Positions 12,444-19,362 of a stretch of 55,462 nt of DNA are shown here, piece by piece. The number at the start of each line of letters is the position of its first letter. Position 1 is the first letter of the stretch. Source of the DNA: Lactococcus cremoris subsp. cremoris NBRC 100676 (GTDB lineage Bacteria > Bacillota > Bacilli > Lactobacillales > Streptococcaceae); contig NZ_BCVK01000006.1 in NCBI RefSeq assembly GCF_001591705.1, forward strand, positions 1 to 55,462, written 5' to 3'. The notes beneath the pieces are model-generated. The model worked only from the letters and a program-made list of their open reading frames with translations, searched no databases and was not told the DNA's origin. A program made the position numbers and the translations under genes.

Positions 12444-12735
12444 GGTTGAACAGTCTCCTTTACTTTTTTTGATGAACTGGTTTCACGTTCATCTTTTCTA
12501 CATTTTCATTATAGCATTAATAGGCAAAGCAAAGAAAGCGGTTTCTTATTTTTCCATCACTTTGGTTCTGTGTCACTTTTGAAGACTCCTGTACCAAAAT
12601 TGTCATATAAGTTTCCTTTAAGCTTGCGAGGTTCAGCCTTGATAATTATATTTGTTATCTCAATTTAACTTTTTTACTTTTAGATATCAAACCATTAGGA
12701 ACGACTGAGCATAGAAAAAAGCCAGATTGGCTTTT
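12444..12735 (-). promoter_or_regulatory. ptcC control region
   Basis: No gene is seen. On the minus strand an extended -10 TGC-TATAAT lies at 12516-12508, about 65 nt before the ptcC start. A cre-like palindrome AGAAAGCGGTTTCT (12/14, 12533-12546) overlaps the -35 area, which has no good -35 hexamer. This suggests a promoter that depends on an activator and is repressed by CcpA. Confidence 0.6.
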
Positions 12736-12737
12736 TT
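12715..12737 (-). terminator. terminator at the yecA stop codon
   Basis: AAAAAAGCCA / TGGCTTTTTT with a 3-nt loop; the first arm overlaps the TAA of yecA. Confidence 0.8.
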
Positions 12738-13464
12738 AATGGGAACGTTGATAAACGAGATCTGTTAAACGTTCTGTCAAATAGACCGTAGGTAATTGAC
12801 TCGTTAAGTCATAATGCGTGTTAATTCGGTGTTCATTGATTCGATAGGTCAGGACAAAATCACTCAGTTCGGCGATACTCGAATTAATTTTGGGCGTGAT
12901 ACTCGAAATATAAACATCTTTATTTGACCGAAGACTCGTCAATACTTCAATGATTTCATTAGTTTCACCTGAAATGGATAAAGCAATTACTAAAGTATTG
13001 GTTGTATTTTGCAACTTTGAAGCAATCGGATAAGTTACATCGCTAAATGAAAAAGTATTAATGCCCACACCAGCTAATCTTCTAGCTGCATAATCACAGA
13101 TTAAACCACTTGAGCCAACTCCGGTAAAAATGATATTATCACTTTCAATCACACGTTGCGCTAAATTATCTAAACGCTGTTCAACGTCTCCTGAAAAAAT
13201 ATCTAATGAGAAAGGAATAGCAGTGTTAGAAATTCCTTTTTCCAGCTCTTTTTTATCAATAATATATTCTTTAAAATCCGTGTATGAATCATAACCCATT
13301 TTATGTATTAAACGCATGACGCTTGAAGTTCCAACATGGGACTCTAAAGCAATGTCACGGACGCGTAAATAAGGGATTTTATCAACATTATCGCGAAGAT
13401 AACTGTAGCAAGTCCTTTCTGTATAGGTTAATTTTTGAAAGTCAACATTTCCAAAAAAACTCAT
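12736..13464 (-). CDS. yecA: RpiR-family transcriptional regulator
   Basis: This 242-aa protein has an N-terminal RpiR helix-turn-helix (about residues 1-75, IALESHVGTSSVMRLIHKMGY) and a C-terminal SIS sugar-phosphate-binding domain (GVGSSGLICDYAARRL, SISGETNEI). Such regulators sense phosphosugars. It lies between ptcA and ptcC, the position of yecA in the lactococcal ptc locus, and has a GGAG site before its ATG. It ends in its own terminator, so it is separated from ptcC. Its target and ligand are not visible. It is a paralogue of the regulator at 14560-15306. Confidence 0.85.
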   Translation of the reverse strand: MSFFGNVDFQKLTYTERTCYSYLRDNVDKIPYLRVRDIALESHVGTSSVMRLIHKMGYDSYTDFKEYIIDKKELEKGISNTAIPFSLDIFSGDVEQRLDNLAQRVIESDNIIFTGVGSSGLICDYAARRLAGVGINTFSFSDVTYPIASKLQNTTNTLVIALSISGETNEIIEVLTSLRSNKDVYISSITPKINSSIAELSDFVLTYRINEHRINTHYDLTSQLPTVYLTERLTDLVYQRSH

Positions 13465-13501
13465 TTTCTACTCCTTTCTTACTCAACGATTTTTGTTAGA
13501 A

Positions 13502-13525
13502 AAAAGTTGCGTCTCCGCAACTTTT
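13502..13525 (-). terminator. terminator between ptcA and yecA
   Basis: AAAAGTTGCG / CGCAACTTTT with a TCTC loop, 33 nt past the ptcA stop, with T-runs on both sides. Confidence 0.8.
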
Positions 13526-13557
13526 AATCTTGCTTTTCTAATAAGCTAGGAGCTGTA

Positions 13558-13908
13558 TTATTTGTTTTCAAGTGCTTGAAGGCGTCGTTCTTGACCAACA
13601 ACTTCTACTGCAAGGTATTTAAAGGTAATAGCATTCATCAAATGGTCTTGAGCGTGAACCATGTAAAGATTCCAGCCGATTTTTTCTCCTTGTGCCAAAC
13701 GTGTTAAGAGATCTGTTTGAACATCATGGGCTTCACGAAGTTGTTCACTCGCTTCATTTAATGAGCTTTCTGCTTCTGCAAATTTTCCATCTTTAGCTTG
13801 TTGAATGGCTTGGAAGGCTAAACCTTTGGCGTTTCCTCCACTCATGATAATGCCCATTACCACACCCATGTAGTCATCACTTGTTGGATTCTCGTACTTA
13901 TCAGTCAT
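13558..13908 (-). CDS. ptcA: cellobiose/lactose-family PTS EIIA component
   Basis: A 116-aa cytoplasmic phosphocarrier of the lactose/cellobiose EIIA family. It accepts phosphate from HPr on the first His of the HAQDHLM motif (H85) and passes it to Cys10 of PtcB. The length is as expected for this helical trimeric family. It follows ptcB by 82 bp, a gap containing a nested hairpin. In L. lactis PtcBA is known to serve several EIIC partners, including glucose and cellobiose transport (family knowledge). Confidence 0.95.
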   Translation of the reverse strand: MTDKYENPTSDDYMGVVMGIIMSGGNAKGLAFQAIQQAKDGKFAEAESSLNEASEQLREAHDVQTDLLTRLAQGEKIGWNLYMVHAQDHLMNAITFKYLAVEVVGQERRLQALENK

Positions 13909-13934
13909 TTCTTATATTCCGTTTCTGTTTATAC

Positions 13935-13993
13935 TTATTTTTACATAGTAAAAGAGCTTTCGCCCTCCCACAGGTTTAATAAACCAAAGCTTA
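13935..13993 (-). repeat. nested hairpin between ptcB and ptcA
   Basis: On the minus strand a small hairpin GGTTTATTAAACC sits inside a longer pairing (AAGCTTT with AAAGCTCTT). There is no T-run, so it is probably an mRNA stability or translational spacing element within the ptcBA transcript. Confidence 0.45.
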
Positions 13994-14317
13994 ATTCATC
14001 AAATTTTCAGCAGCTGCGAGAACTTTATCCCCACGCATCATTCCGTAATCTTGCATTTTAATCACGTCCATTGGAACGCCAGCAATTTCTGCCTTTTTAG
14101 CAACTTCACCTTTCATGAAGGCAACTTGTGGGCCTAAAAGTAAAACGTCTGGTTTTGGTGAACCTGTTCCTGCAAGCATATTATCAATGTCTGCTGTTGA
14201 TTTTGCGAAAATTTCGTAATCTTTTCCGTTTTCTGCTGCTGCTTTTTGCATTTTTGATACTAAAAGTGATGTTGACATACCGGCTGCACATGCAAGTGCA
14301 ATAACTTTATCTGCCAT
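13991..14317 (-). CDS. ptcB: cellobiose/lactose-family PTS EIIB component
   Basis: A 108-aa cytoplasmic EIIB of the lactose/cellobiose PTS family. The phospho-accepting cysteine is Cys10 in LACAAGMSTSLL. It transfers phosphate from PtcA to the sugar in the EIIC channel. The ribosome-binding site AAGGAG lies 8 nt before the ATG. It is the first gene of the ptcBA unit, transcribed from the cre-controlled promoter just upstream. Confidence 0.95.
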   Translation of the reverse strand: MADKVIALACAAGMSTSLLVSKMQKAAAENGKDYEIFAKSTADIDNMLAGTGSPKPDVLLLGPQVAFMKGEVAKKAEIAGVPMDVIKMQDYGMMRGDKVLAAAENLMN

Positions 14318-14371
14318 AATTATTTCTCCTTATTCTTAACGTTTTATAATTTAACGTTCTTTATAAAAATA

Positions 14372-14409
14372 ATTACAACGTTTTCATTTTCATAATGCAA
14401 GCGTTATCT
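14372..14409 (-). promoter_or_regulatory. ptcB promoter with two cre sites
   Basis: On the minus strand -35 TTGCAT (14400-14395), 17-nt spacer, -10 TGTAAT (14377-14372). A cre box (TGAAAACGTTGTAA on the minus strand, 14386-14373, 13/14) overlaps the -10. A weaker cre (TGCAAGCGTTATCT, 12/14, 14396-14409) overlaps the -35. CcpA bound at either would block polymerase. This agrees with the known catabolite control of ptcBA. Confidence 0.7.
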
Positions 14410-14497
14410 ATTTTTTTGAAAGTGCTTTACAAAATAATTGAAAAGTCTACTCATCTGCTTTAAATCAGCCTTTTTGAGCTTTTGGACTAATATATTA

Positions 14498-14526
14498 AAA
14501 ATCCTACTATCAAATAGTAGGATTTT
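14498..14526 (-). terminator. terminator downstream of claR
   Basis: AAAATCCTACTAT / ATAGTAGGATTTT with a 3-nt loop, 33 nt past the regulator's stop codon. Confidence 0.85.
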
Positions 14527-14559
14527 GAAATATTTGTTTCTTCATTTGGAACAAATTTA

Positions 14560-15306
14560 TCATTTTTTAACAAGATAATCAATTGACTTGTGAGCTAAAA
14601 TTTCTAAAATAGCGAGTACTGGAAGTTGAGTAGTCAAATTTCCTAAAGGATATTGCTTAGACCATTCATTAACAAGATTATAAGAGAGTTGATGATCAGC
14701 GAGTCTAGCTACCGTACAATCTTCATTATTCGTAATTGAAATAATTTTTGCACCACCAGATTTAAATTCTAATTCTTTATTGACAACTTGTTCAGTTTCT
14801 CCGGATACGGACATAATCACCGCAACAACATTCCCCATCCCTTGAACTTGAACAGCTTGAAAGGGGTCAGAGATGACAAAACTTCGCAGGCCTGTATTTA
14901 CAAAATACTTCGTTGCATACTCACTTAATGACCCAGAAGTTCCTAGTCCCAAAAAAACAGTATAATCAGCTTTAGCAATCATTTGAGCAGCATTATTAAG
15001 TTTGGCTTGGTAATTATCTGTATTCATTCGACTTAAAAACATATTAAATTCAAGCATATTATCATAGTGCTGTTCTTCTGGTGTTTTTTCTTTCAATTGA
15101 TTTTTAAGATAAAATTTTAGGTCAGCCCAACCTTCAAAACCAAGTTTTGTACATAAACGAACAATTGTTGACGTTGACACGTGAACCTGACTTGCCAAAT
15201 CCCGAATGGTCATTTGTTGAACTTCTTCGGGTGATTTTATGATGAAATCAAAAACTAAGGTTTCAAGCTCATTAAGTTTACTAATTTGTTCTGGTAGAAA
15301 AATCAT
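14560..15306 (-). CDS. claR: RpiR-family regulator, probable ClaR (YebF)
   Basis: A 248-aa RpiR-type regulator: N-terminal helix-turn-helix (SQVHVSTSTIVRLCTKLGF, about residues 35-60) and a C-terminal SIS domain (LGLGTSGSLSEYATKYFVNTG, SVSGETEQV) that binds a phosphosugar. It lies just before ptcB. By gene order (yebA = mvaK2 and yebB = fni upstream; ptcB, ptcA and yecA downstream) it should be YebF, described in L. lactis IL1403 as ClaR, an activator of cellobiose/lactose genes including ptcC. The symbol rests on order, not on a sequence match. GGAG lies 8 nt before the ATG. Confidence 0.75.
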   Translation of the reverse strand: MIFLPEQISKLNELETLVFDFIIKSPEEVQQMTIRDLASQVHVSTSTIVRLCTKLGFEGWADLKFYLKNQLKEKTPEEQHYDNMLEFNMFLSRMNTDNYQAKLNNAAQMIAKADYTVFLGLGTSGSLSEYATKYFVNTGLRSFVISDPFQAVQVQGMGNVVAVIMSVSGETEQVVNKELEFKSGGAKIISITNNEDCTVARLADHQLSYNLVNEWSKQYPLGNLTTQLPVLAILEILAHKSIDYLVKK

Positions 15307-15421
15307 TTATTATTCTCCATGTTTAGAATTAATTAGGATAGAATTATCAGTCTCATTGCTAATTATCATATTCGCTGATAAAGTATCTAACTAAAACATA
15401 AATCTACTGACAGAGTTATTT

Positions 15422-15958
15422 TTATCCCGTTCCAAAGACAAAAGCATAAATTAAACCAAGTACTTCATGACCATAATAATTCGGATAATAAAGCGGATTT
15501 GTCACCTCAGTTTTCGCAGCATATCCCTCTACTTTTAGCCCTTGACGGCTTGCTAAATACAAAGCACGATAGAGATGAAAATCATTGGTCACCACCACTG
15601 TTTTCCCATGAAAATATTTTTTGGAATAGCTCAAATTCTCTGCGGTATCTGTCGCTTTATTTTCACTGATAATCCTGTCAGCACTAATCGCGTGTGCCAT
15701 CAAATATTTTTTCATACTAAAAGCTTCGCTGACAGGTTCGTCAGCTCCTTTAGCTCCCGAAACAATGATTTTTGCTTGTGGATTCTTAGCGGCAAGTAAG
15801 AGTGCTGCGTCAAGACGTTCTTGAGTTATTTTTGCCGGTTGCTCGTCAGCATTTATCCGTGAACCTAATACTAAAATCGTATCAATATCTCTGGCTTTAT
15901 CCGCTGTTCTGTCATTAGACTTACTAAAAATCAATCCTAAACAAACAAGCAAAATCAA
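15422..15958 (-). CDS. YdcF-like DUF218 membrane-anchored protein
   Basis: A DUF218 (YdcF/SanA-like) protein. Visible motifs: ILVLGSRINAD near the N-terminus, IVSGAKGADEP, and VVTNDFHLYRALYLA. Members are implicated in cell-envelope processes, but the reaction is uncertain. The only usable start in frame is TTG at 15958, preceded by GGAG 8 nt away, giving 178 aa. The frame continues upstream with hydrophobic residues (FFLGAILL) but no start codon. An ATG at 16004-16002 reads MKKFIKF then a stop, and one extra T would join it to this frame and give a complete N-terminal membrane anchor. So the gene is either truncated by a one-base deletion and rescued by the TTG, or normally starts there. Two CTGACAG motifs lie inside. 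Confidence 0.75.
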   Translation of the reverse strand: MILLVCLGLIFSKSNDRTADKARDIDTILVLGSRINADEQPAKITQERLDAALLLAAKNPQAKIIVSGAKGADEPVSEAFSMKKYLMAHAISADRIISENKATDTAENLSYSKKYFHGKTVVVTNDFHLYRALYLASRQGLKVEGYAAKTEVTNPLYYPNYYGHEVLGLIYAFVFGTG

Positions 15959-16008
15959 TAGAATTGCTCCAAGAAAAAAGCTTAAAATTTGATAAATTTT
16001 TTCATCAA

Positions 16009-17349
16009 TTAGAAACTTTGCTTACGAGAATCACGTGTTTTACGGGCATTTTTATTGCGCTCTGCACGACGATTCTTTTTGTTTTCTTCTTCAATTTGCC
16101 ATTTAATAGCACGTTTATAGCCTGGTTTGACTTTTTTCTTTCCTTTAGCCAAGGCTCCACGAGTAGCAAGTGAAATTTCATCTTGTTTTTTCGTCCGTTT
16201 TTCACGACGGTCACGATCATAAGAATCTACAATTTCGCCATCTTTGACAGCCTTAGGTTGAAAAGTTACACCCATTTTTTCGATTTCACGAATGCTTGAA
16301 TCATCAGAAGGGCTGTAAAGTGTAATCGCTGTACCACGTAATCCATTACGTCCAGAACGTCCAACACGGTGAACAAAGAAAGTCAAGTCTTTTGGAATTT
16401 CATCATTGATAATATGTGAAACTCCTTCGATATCAATTCCACGCGCTGCAATATCAGTCGCAACAACATATTGATAATCAAGATTTTTAATTGAATTCAT
16501 GATACGTTTACGCTCACGTGGTGGCACGTCACCATGAATTTTTGCCACTTTAAGACCATTACTTGTCAAGAAATGATGAATATCATCAACACGTCCTTTT
16601 GTATTAGCAAAAATCATTGCCATATAAGGATTGAGTGCTTTAGTCAATTGAAGTAAAAGTTGATTATGTGAACTTCCTTTTGTTGAAACTAACCAGTTTT
16701 CAATGGTATCTGAAATGACTGTTTTATTTGCAATTTTTTCCATGACTGGATTATGCAAATATTTTTTCAAGAAAGGTTGCAGTTTTTGAGGAATTGTTGC
16801 TGAAAAGACTAGCATTTGCACACGTTTACCAAAGCTTGAAGCAATTTGGTCAACATCTGCCAAAAAGCCCATGTCAAGTGTCATATCCGCCTCATCGACA
16901 ACAAATGTCCTTGCTGTATGAACAACCAAGGCATTAGACTTAACTAAATCATGGATCCGACCTGGTGTCCCAATAACGATATGTGGCTGTGCTGCTTCTA
17001 ATTTTTTAATTTGGCGGGCTTTATCTGTTCCACCGACAAAGTTTGAAACGCGAATTTTGCCATTTACTTTCACAAATTCTTGAGCAGCTTTGTAGATTTG
17101 TGTCGCTAATTCGCGAGAAGGTGCCGTGATGACTGCTTGCACTTCATCAAGTTCAGGATTAATATTCTGGAAAATTGGCAATAAAAAGGTATGCGTTTTA
17201 CCAGAACCTGTTTTAGATTCCCCTACCAAATCACGTCCAGAAAGGACAATAGGAATCAATTTTTGTTGTACTTCAGTAGGTTTTTCAAATTTGATATTCT
17301 CTAAAGTTTGGTTGATATAATCTTTAAAATTAAAGTCTGTAAATTTCAT
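16009..17349 (-). CDS. DEAD-box RNA helicase (CshB-like)
   Basis: A 446-aa ATP-dependent RNA helicase. Motifs in order: Q-motif region (FEKPTEVQQKLIP), Walker A ESKTGSGKT, PSRELA, GTPGR, VVDEADM (DEAD), FSATIP (SAT), ARGID and HRVGRSGR. The C-terminus is a basic tail (KKNRRAERNKNARKTRDSRKQ) that likely binds RNA. It resembles Bacillus CshB, with roles in ribosome assembly or mRNA decay in the cold (inference). The Shine-Dalgarno is poor (GAAAG). A leader of about 95 nt holds an 8-bp inverted repeat. A Chi heptamer lies at 16440. Confidence 0.9.
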   Translation of the reverse strand: MKFTDFNFKDYINQTLENIKFEKPTEVQQKLIPIVLSGRDLVGESKTGSGKTHTFLLPIFQNINPELDEVQAVITAPSRELATQIYKAAQEFVKVNGKIRVSNFVGGTDKARQIKKLEAAQPHIVIGTPGRIHDLVKSNALVVHTARTFVVDEADMTLDMGFLADVDQIASSFGKRVQMLVFSATIPQKLQPFLKKYLHNPVMEKIANKTVISDTIENWLVSTKGSSHNQLLLQLTKALNPYMAMIFANTKGRVDDIHHFLTSNGLKVAKIHGDVPPRERKRIMNSIKNLDYQYVVATDIAARGIDIEGVSHIINDEIPKDLTFFVHRVGRSGRNGLRGTAITLYSPSDDSSIREIEKMGVTFQPKAVKDGEIVDSYDRDRREKRTKKQDEISLATRGALAKGKKKVKPGYKRAIKWQIEEENKKNRRAERNKNARKTRDSRKQSF

Positions 17350-17374
17350 TTTTTTCTTTCATTTGTTGAGGATC

Positions 17375-17402
17375 ATTCGTTACATTTTAAAAATTAACGA
17401 AT
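17375..17402 (-). repeat. inverted repeat in the helicase mRNA leader
   Basis: Perfect arms ATTCGTTA and TAACGAAT with a 12-nt loop, 26 nt upstream of the helicase start. No T-run follows. It could be a regulatory leader stem (for example autoregulation or cold response) or an operator. Confidence 0.45.
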
Positions 17403-17444
17403 ATCTGTTAAACATTAATTTATCCATGGAAGGGACTTTTTTCT

Positions 17445-17453
17445 ATTATATCA
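17445..17453 (-). promoter_or_regulatory. promoter of the DEAD-box helicase gene
   Basis: Extended -10 TGA-TATAAT on the minus strand, placing the transcription start about 90 nt before the helicase ATG. Confidence 0.5.
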
Positions 17454-17497
17454 GAAAAAAAACATTTAAGAAACCTGTCCTTCCCCTTGTGACGGAC

Positions 17498-18436
17498 TTA
17501 TTCTTGGTAAACCGCCTTCATTTCCGAAAGCTGTTTGAGATAGCTGTCAATCAGTGCTTGCGGTTCTTCAATAACTAGATGATTTCCATAAGAACAAAGG
17601 TAATGAGTCATATAGGTCAGCTCGTCCACGTGATAAGCACCTACAAGATAAGCAATCCCAGCAATTTCTTCTAGGTGCATATTCGGATAATGGTGCTTGA
17701 GATATAACTCCTTTCCAAAATCTGTCAGTCGACAGCGAAAGGGGATGTCATGATAATTTTTCTCATAAGTCTCTTGTATCATTTTTAATTCAGATAGTTT
17801 TTTAGTTTGACGACCATCATCAATGATTTCGACCTCTGACATGTAATCACAACGATAAGTTCCCCATTTTTCTTGGTTAACATCATAGGCACTACAAATC
17901 CACAAGCCATTTCGATAAAATATTTCGTAAATTTGAAGCTCAATTTTTTTTATTTCATACTGTGAATAAGTCATTTTGACAATTTTCTCTGACAAAATCG
18001 CTGTCATCAGTAATTTCAAATCAGTCACTTTACTGACAGGCGCAATTCCGTAAAAATTAACTACTGTCAGCATTTTACTGATATATTCTTGCTGACTTTC
18101 AGGTAAAGTTGCGGATAATTTTTGCCGAATATGACGGTAAGATTTTTCAAAAGGACTACTTGAAAGTAGTTTTAGGGCATCTAAGGCAAAGAAAATAGCT
18201 TCAATTTCATCATTATTAAAATAAACCGGTGTCCATAAGCCTTGATTAATCAACTTATATCCGCCATATCTCCCATTTTCGGTATAAAAGGGCAGACCCA
18301 TCCCTTGTAATTCTTCAACATCTCTTAGGGCTGTTCTTTTTGAAATCTGAAATTCTTCCATCAAATCTTTGAGCTGAAATCCTTCCTTATTTCCTAAAAA
18401 AATAAGTTCCTGATTTAATCGTTCTGCCTTTTTCAT
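17498..18436 (-). CDS. WYL-domain (YafY/DeoR-type) transcriptional regulator
   Basis: A 312-aa regulator with an N-terminal HTH (LKDLMEEFQISKRTALRDVEEL, about residues 21-43) and a C-terminal WYL ligand-sensing domain (YSQYEIKKIELQIYEIFYRNGLWICSAYD). AAGGA lies 8 nt before the ATG. It is divergent from the azoreductase at 18523, with an 86-bp shared control region containing a strong inverted repeat, so it most likely controls that gene and itself. Three CTGACAG-type motifs (17722, 18033, 18064) lie inside the coding sequence. Ligand unknown. Confidence 0.85.
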   Translation of the reverse strand: MKKAERLNQELIFLGNKEGFQLKDLMEEFQISKRTALRDVEELQGMGLPFYTENGRYGGYKLINQGLWTPVYFNNDEIEAIFFALDALKLLSSSPFEKSYRHIRQKLSATLPESQQEYISKMLTVVNFYGIAPVSKVTDLKLLMTAILSEKIVKMTYSQYEIKKIELQIYEIFYRNGLWICSAYDVNQEKWGTYRCDYMSEVEIIDDGRQTKKLSELKMIQETYEKNYHDIPFRCRLTDFGKELYLKHHYPNMHLEEIAGIAYLVGAYHVDELTYMTHYLCSYGNHLVIEEPQALIDSYLKQLSEMKAVYQE

Positions 18437-18454
18437 TAATATTTTCCTTTATTT

Positions 18455-18481
18455 TAAAGGTGTCTTATTTTATCACCTTTA
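18455..18481. promoter_or_regulatory. putative operator between WYL regulator and azoreductase
   Basis: Perfect inverted repeat TAAAGGTG (18455-18462) and CACCTTTA (18474-18481) with an 11-nt spacer. It overlaps the -35 region of the plus-strand promoter (-10 TATAAT 18487-18492). Its position suggests the binding site of the divergent regulator. Confidence 0.6.
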
Positions 18482-18522
18482 TGCTTTATAATTATTTTAT
18501 CAAAAGAAATGAGGAACTATCA

Positions 18523-19182
18523 TTGAAAACTTTATTAATTAACGCTCATCCCGATTTTAATAATTTTAATCACTTTTCCAATCAACTTCAAGAACTATTT
18601 TTAGCTAATTACAAGAGTCAATTTTCCGAAGATGATCTGACTATTTTTAATCTTTATGACCTTGATGGCAATTTGCCACGAATTGAGCAAAATCAACTGC
18701 TCAAAATTTGGGACAAAAAAGCTGCTGACAAAAAATTATCTGCTGACGAGCTTAATATTGCCCAGACTTCTGAACGACTATTAAAAGAGTTTAAGGAACA
18801 TCATCGCCTAGTCATTGTCACACCTTTGCATAATTTTAATATTACTTCACGCCTTAAAGATTACATTGACAATATCCTAATTGCTCGTGAAACCTTCAAA
18901 TATCTTGATTTCCCTGATGAGAAAGGGAAAGTATCTACCGGATTGATGACTGATGATTACAGAGCGCTTTTACTCTTTGCTAGTGGTTCAGTTTATAGCG
19001 AAAATAATTTTTATCAAGACTTAGACTTTGCTCCACAATATCTCAAAATGATTTTTTCAGAAATCATGGGCTTTGATACTTTTGAAATTGTCCGGGCTGA
19101 AGGTACCGCCACTTTAGCTAAAAATAAAATTCTTGATAAAGCAAAAGAAAATTTGGACAAAGCTTTAAAAAACTTCTACTAA
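18523..19182 (+). CDS. FMN-dependent NADH-azoreductase / flavodoxin-fold oxidoreductase
   Basis: A flavodoxin-fold NAD(P)H oxidoreductase of the AzoR/NQO family that reduces azo dyes and quinones using FMN. It shows TLLINAHPDFNNFN at the N-terminus (phosphate-binding loop), VTPLHNFNITSRLKDYIDNIL and a C-terminal helix. I start it at TTG 18523 because GAGGA lies 8 nt before it and the family begins right at the first beta-strand; an in-frame ATG at 18460 would add 21 atypical residues and lies inside the operator. Length 219 aa. It is controlled with the divergent WYL regulator. A second azoreductase gene in the window (50797-51391) is broken, so this may be the working copy. Confidence 0.82.
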   Translation: MKTLLINAHPDFNNFNHFSNQLQELFLANYKSQFSEDDLTIFNLYDLDGNLPRIEQNQLLKIWDKKAADKKLSADELNIAQTSERLLKEFKEHHRLVIVTPLHNFNITSRLKDYIDNILIARETFKYLDFPDEKGKVSTGLMTDDYRALLLFASGSVYSENNFYQDLDFAPQYLKMIFSEIMGFDTFEIVRAEGTATLAKNKILDKAKENLDKALKNFY

Positions 19183-19310
19183 AAATTACTGACAGCTGAC
19201 CATGATTGCAGTGTGTGGTCAGATTGTGGCTAAGTAAATTATCAACTTTGCTGATGATTCTATCCACACTTGTATCGATTGAAATAATCAAAGCATCAGA
19301 TGATCCATAA

Positions 19311-19346
19311 AAAAGCTACTGACAGAAATTTCTATCAGTAACTTTT
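19311..19346. terminator. bidirectional terminator between azoreductase and cstA
   Basis: AAAAGCTACTGA / TCAGTAACTTTT, an inverted pair of the TACTGA motif, in the 180-bp convergent gap. Another stem, CTGACCA / TGGTCAG, lies at about 19196-19222. Confidence 0.75.
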
Positions 19347-19362
19347 CATTTTCTATTCATCA

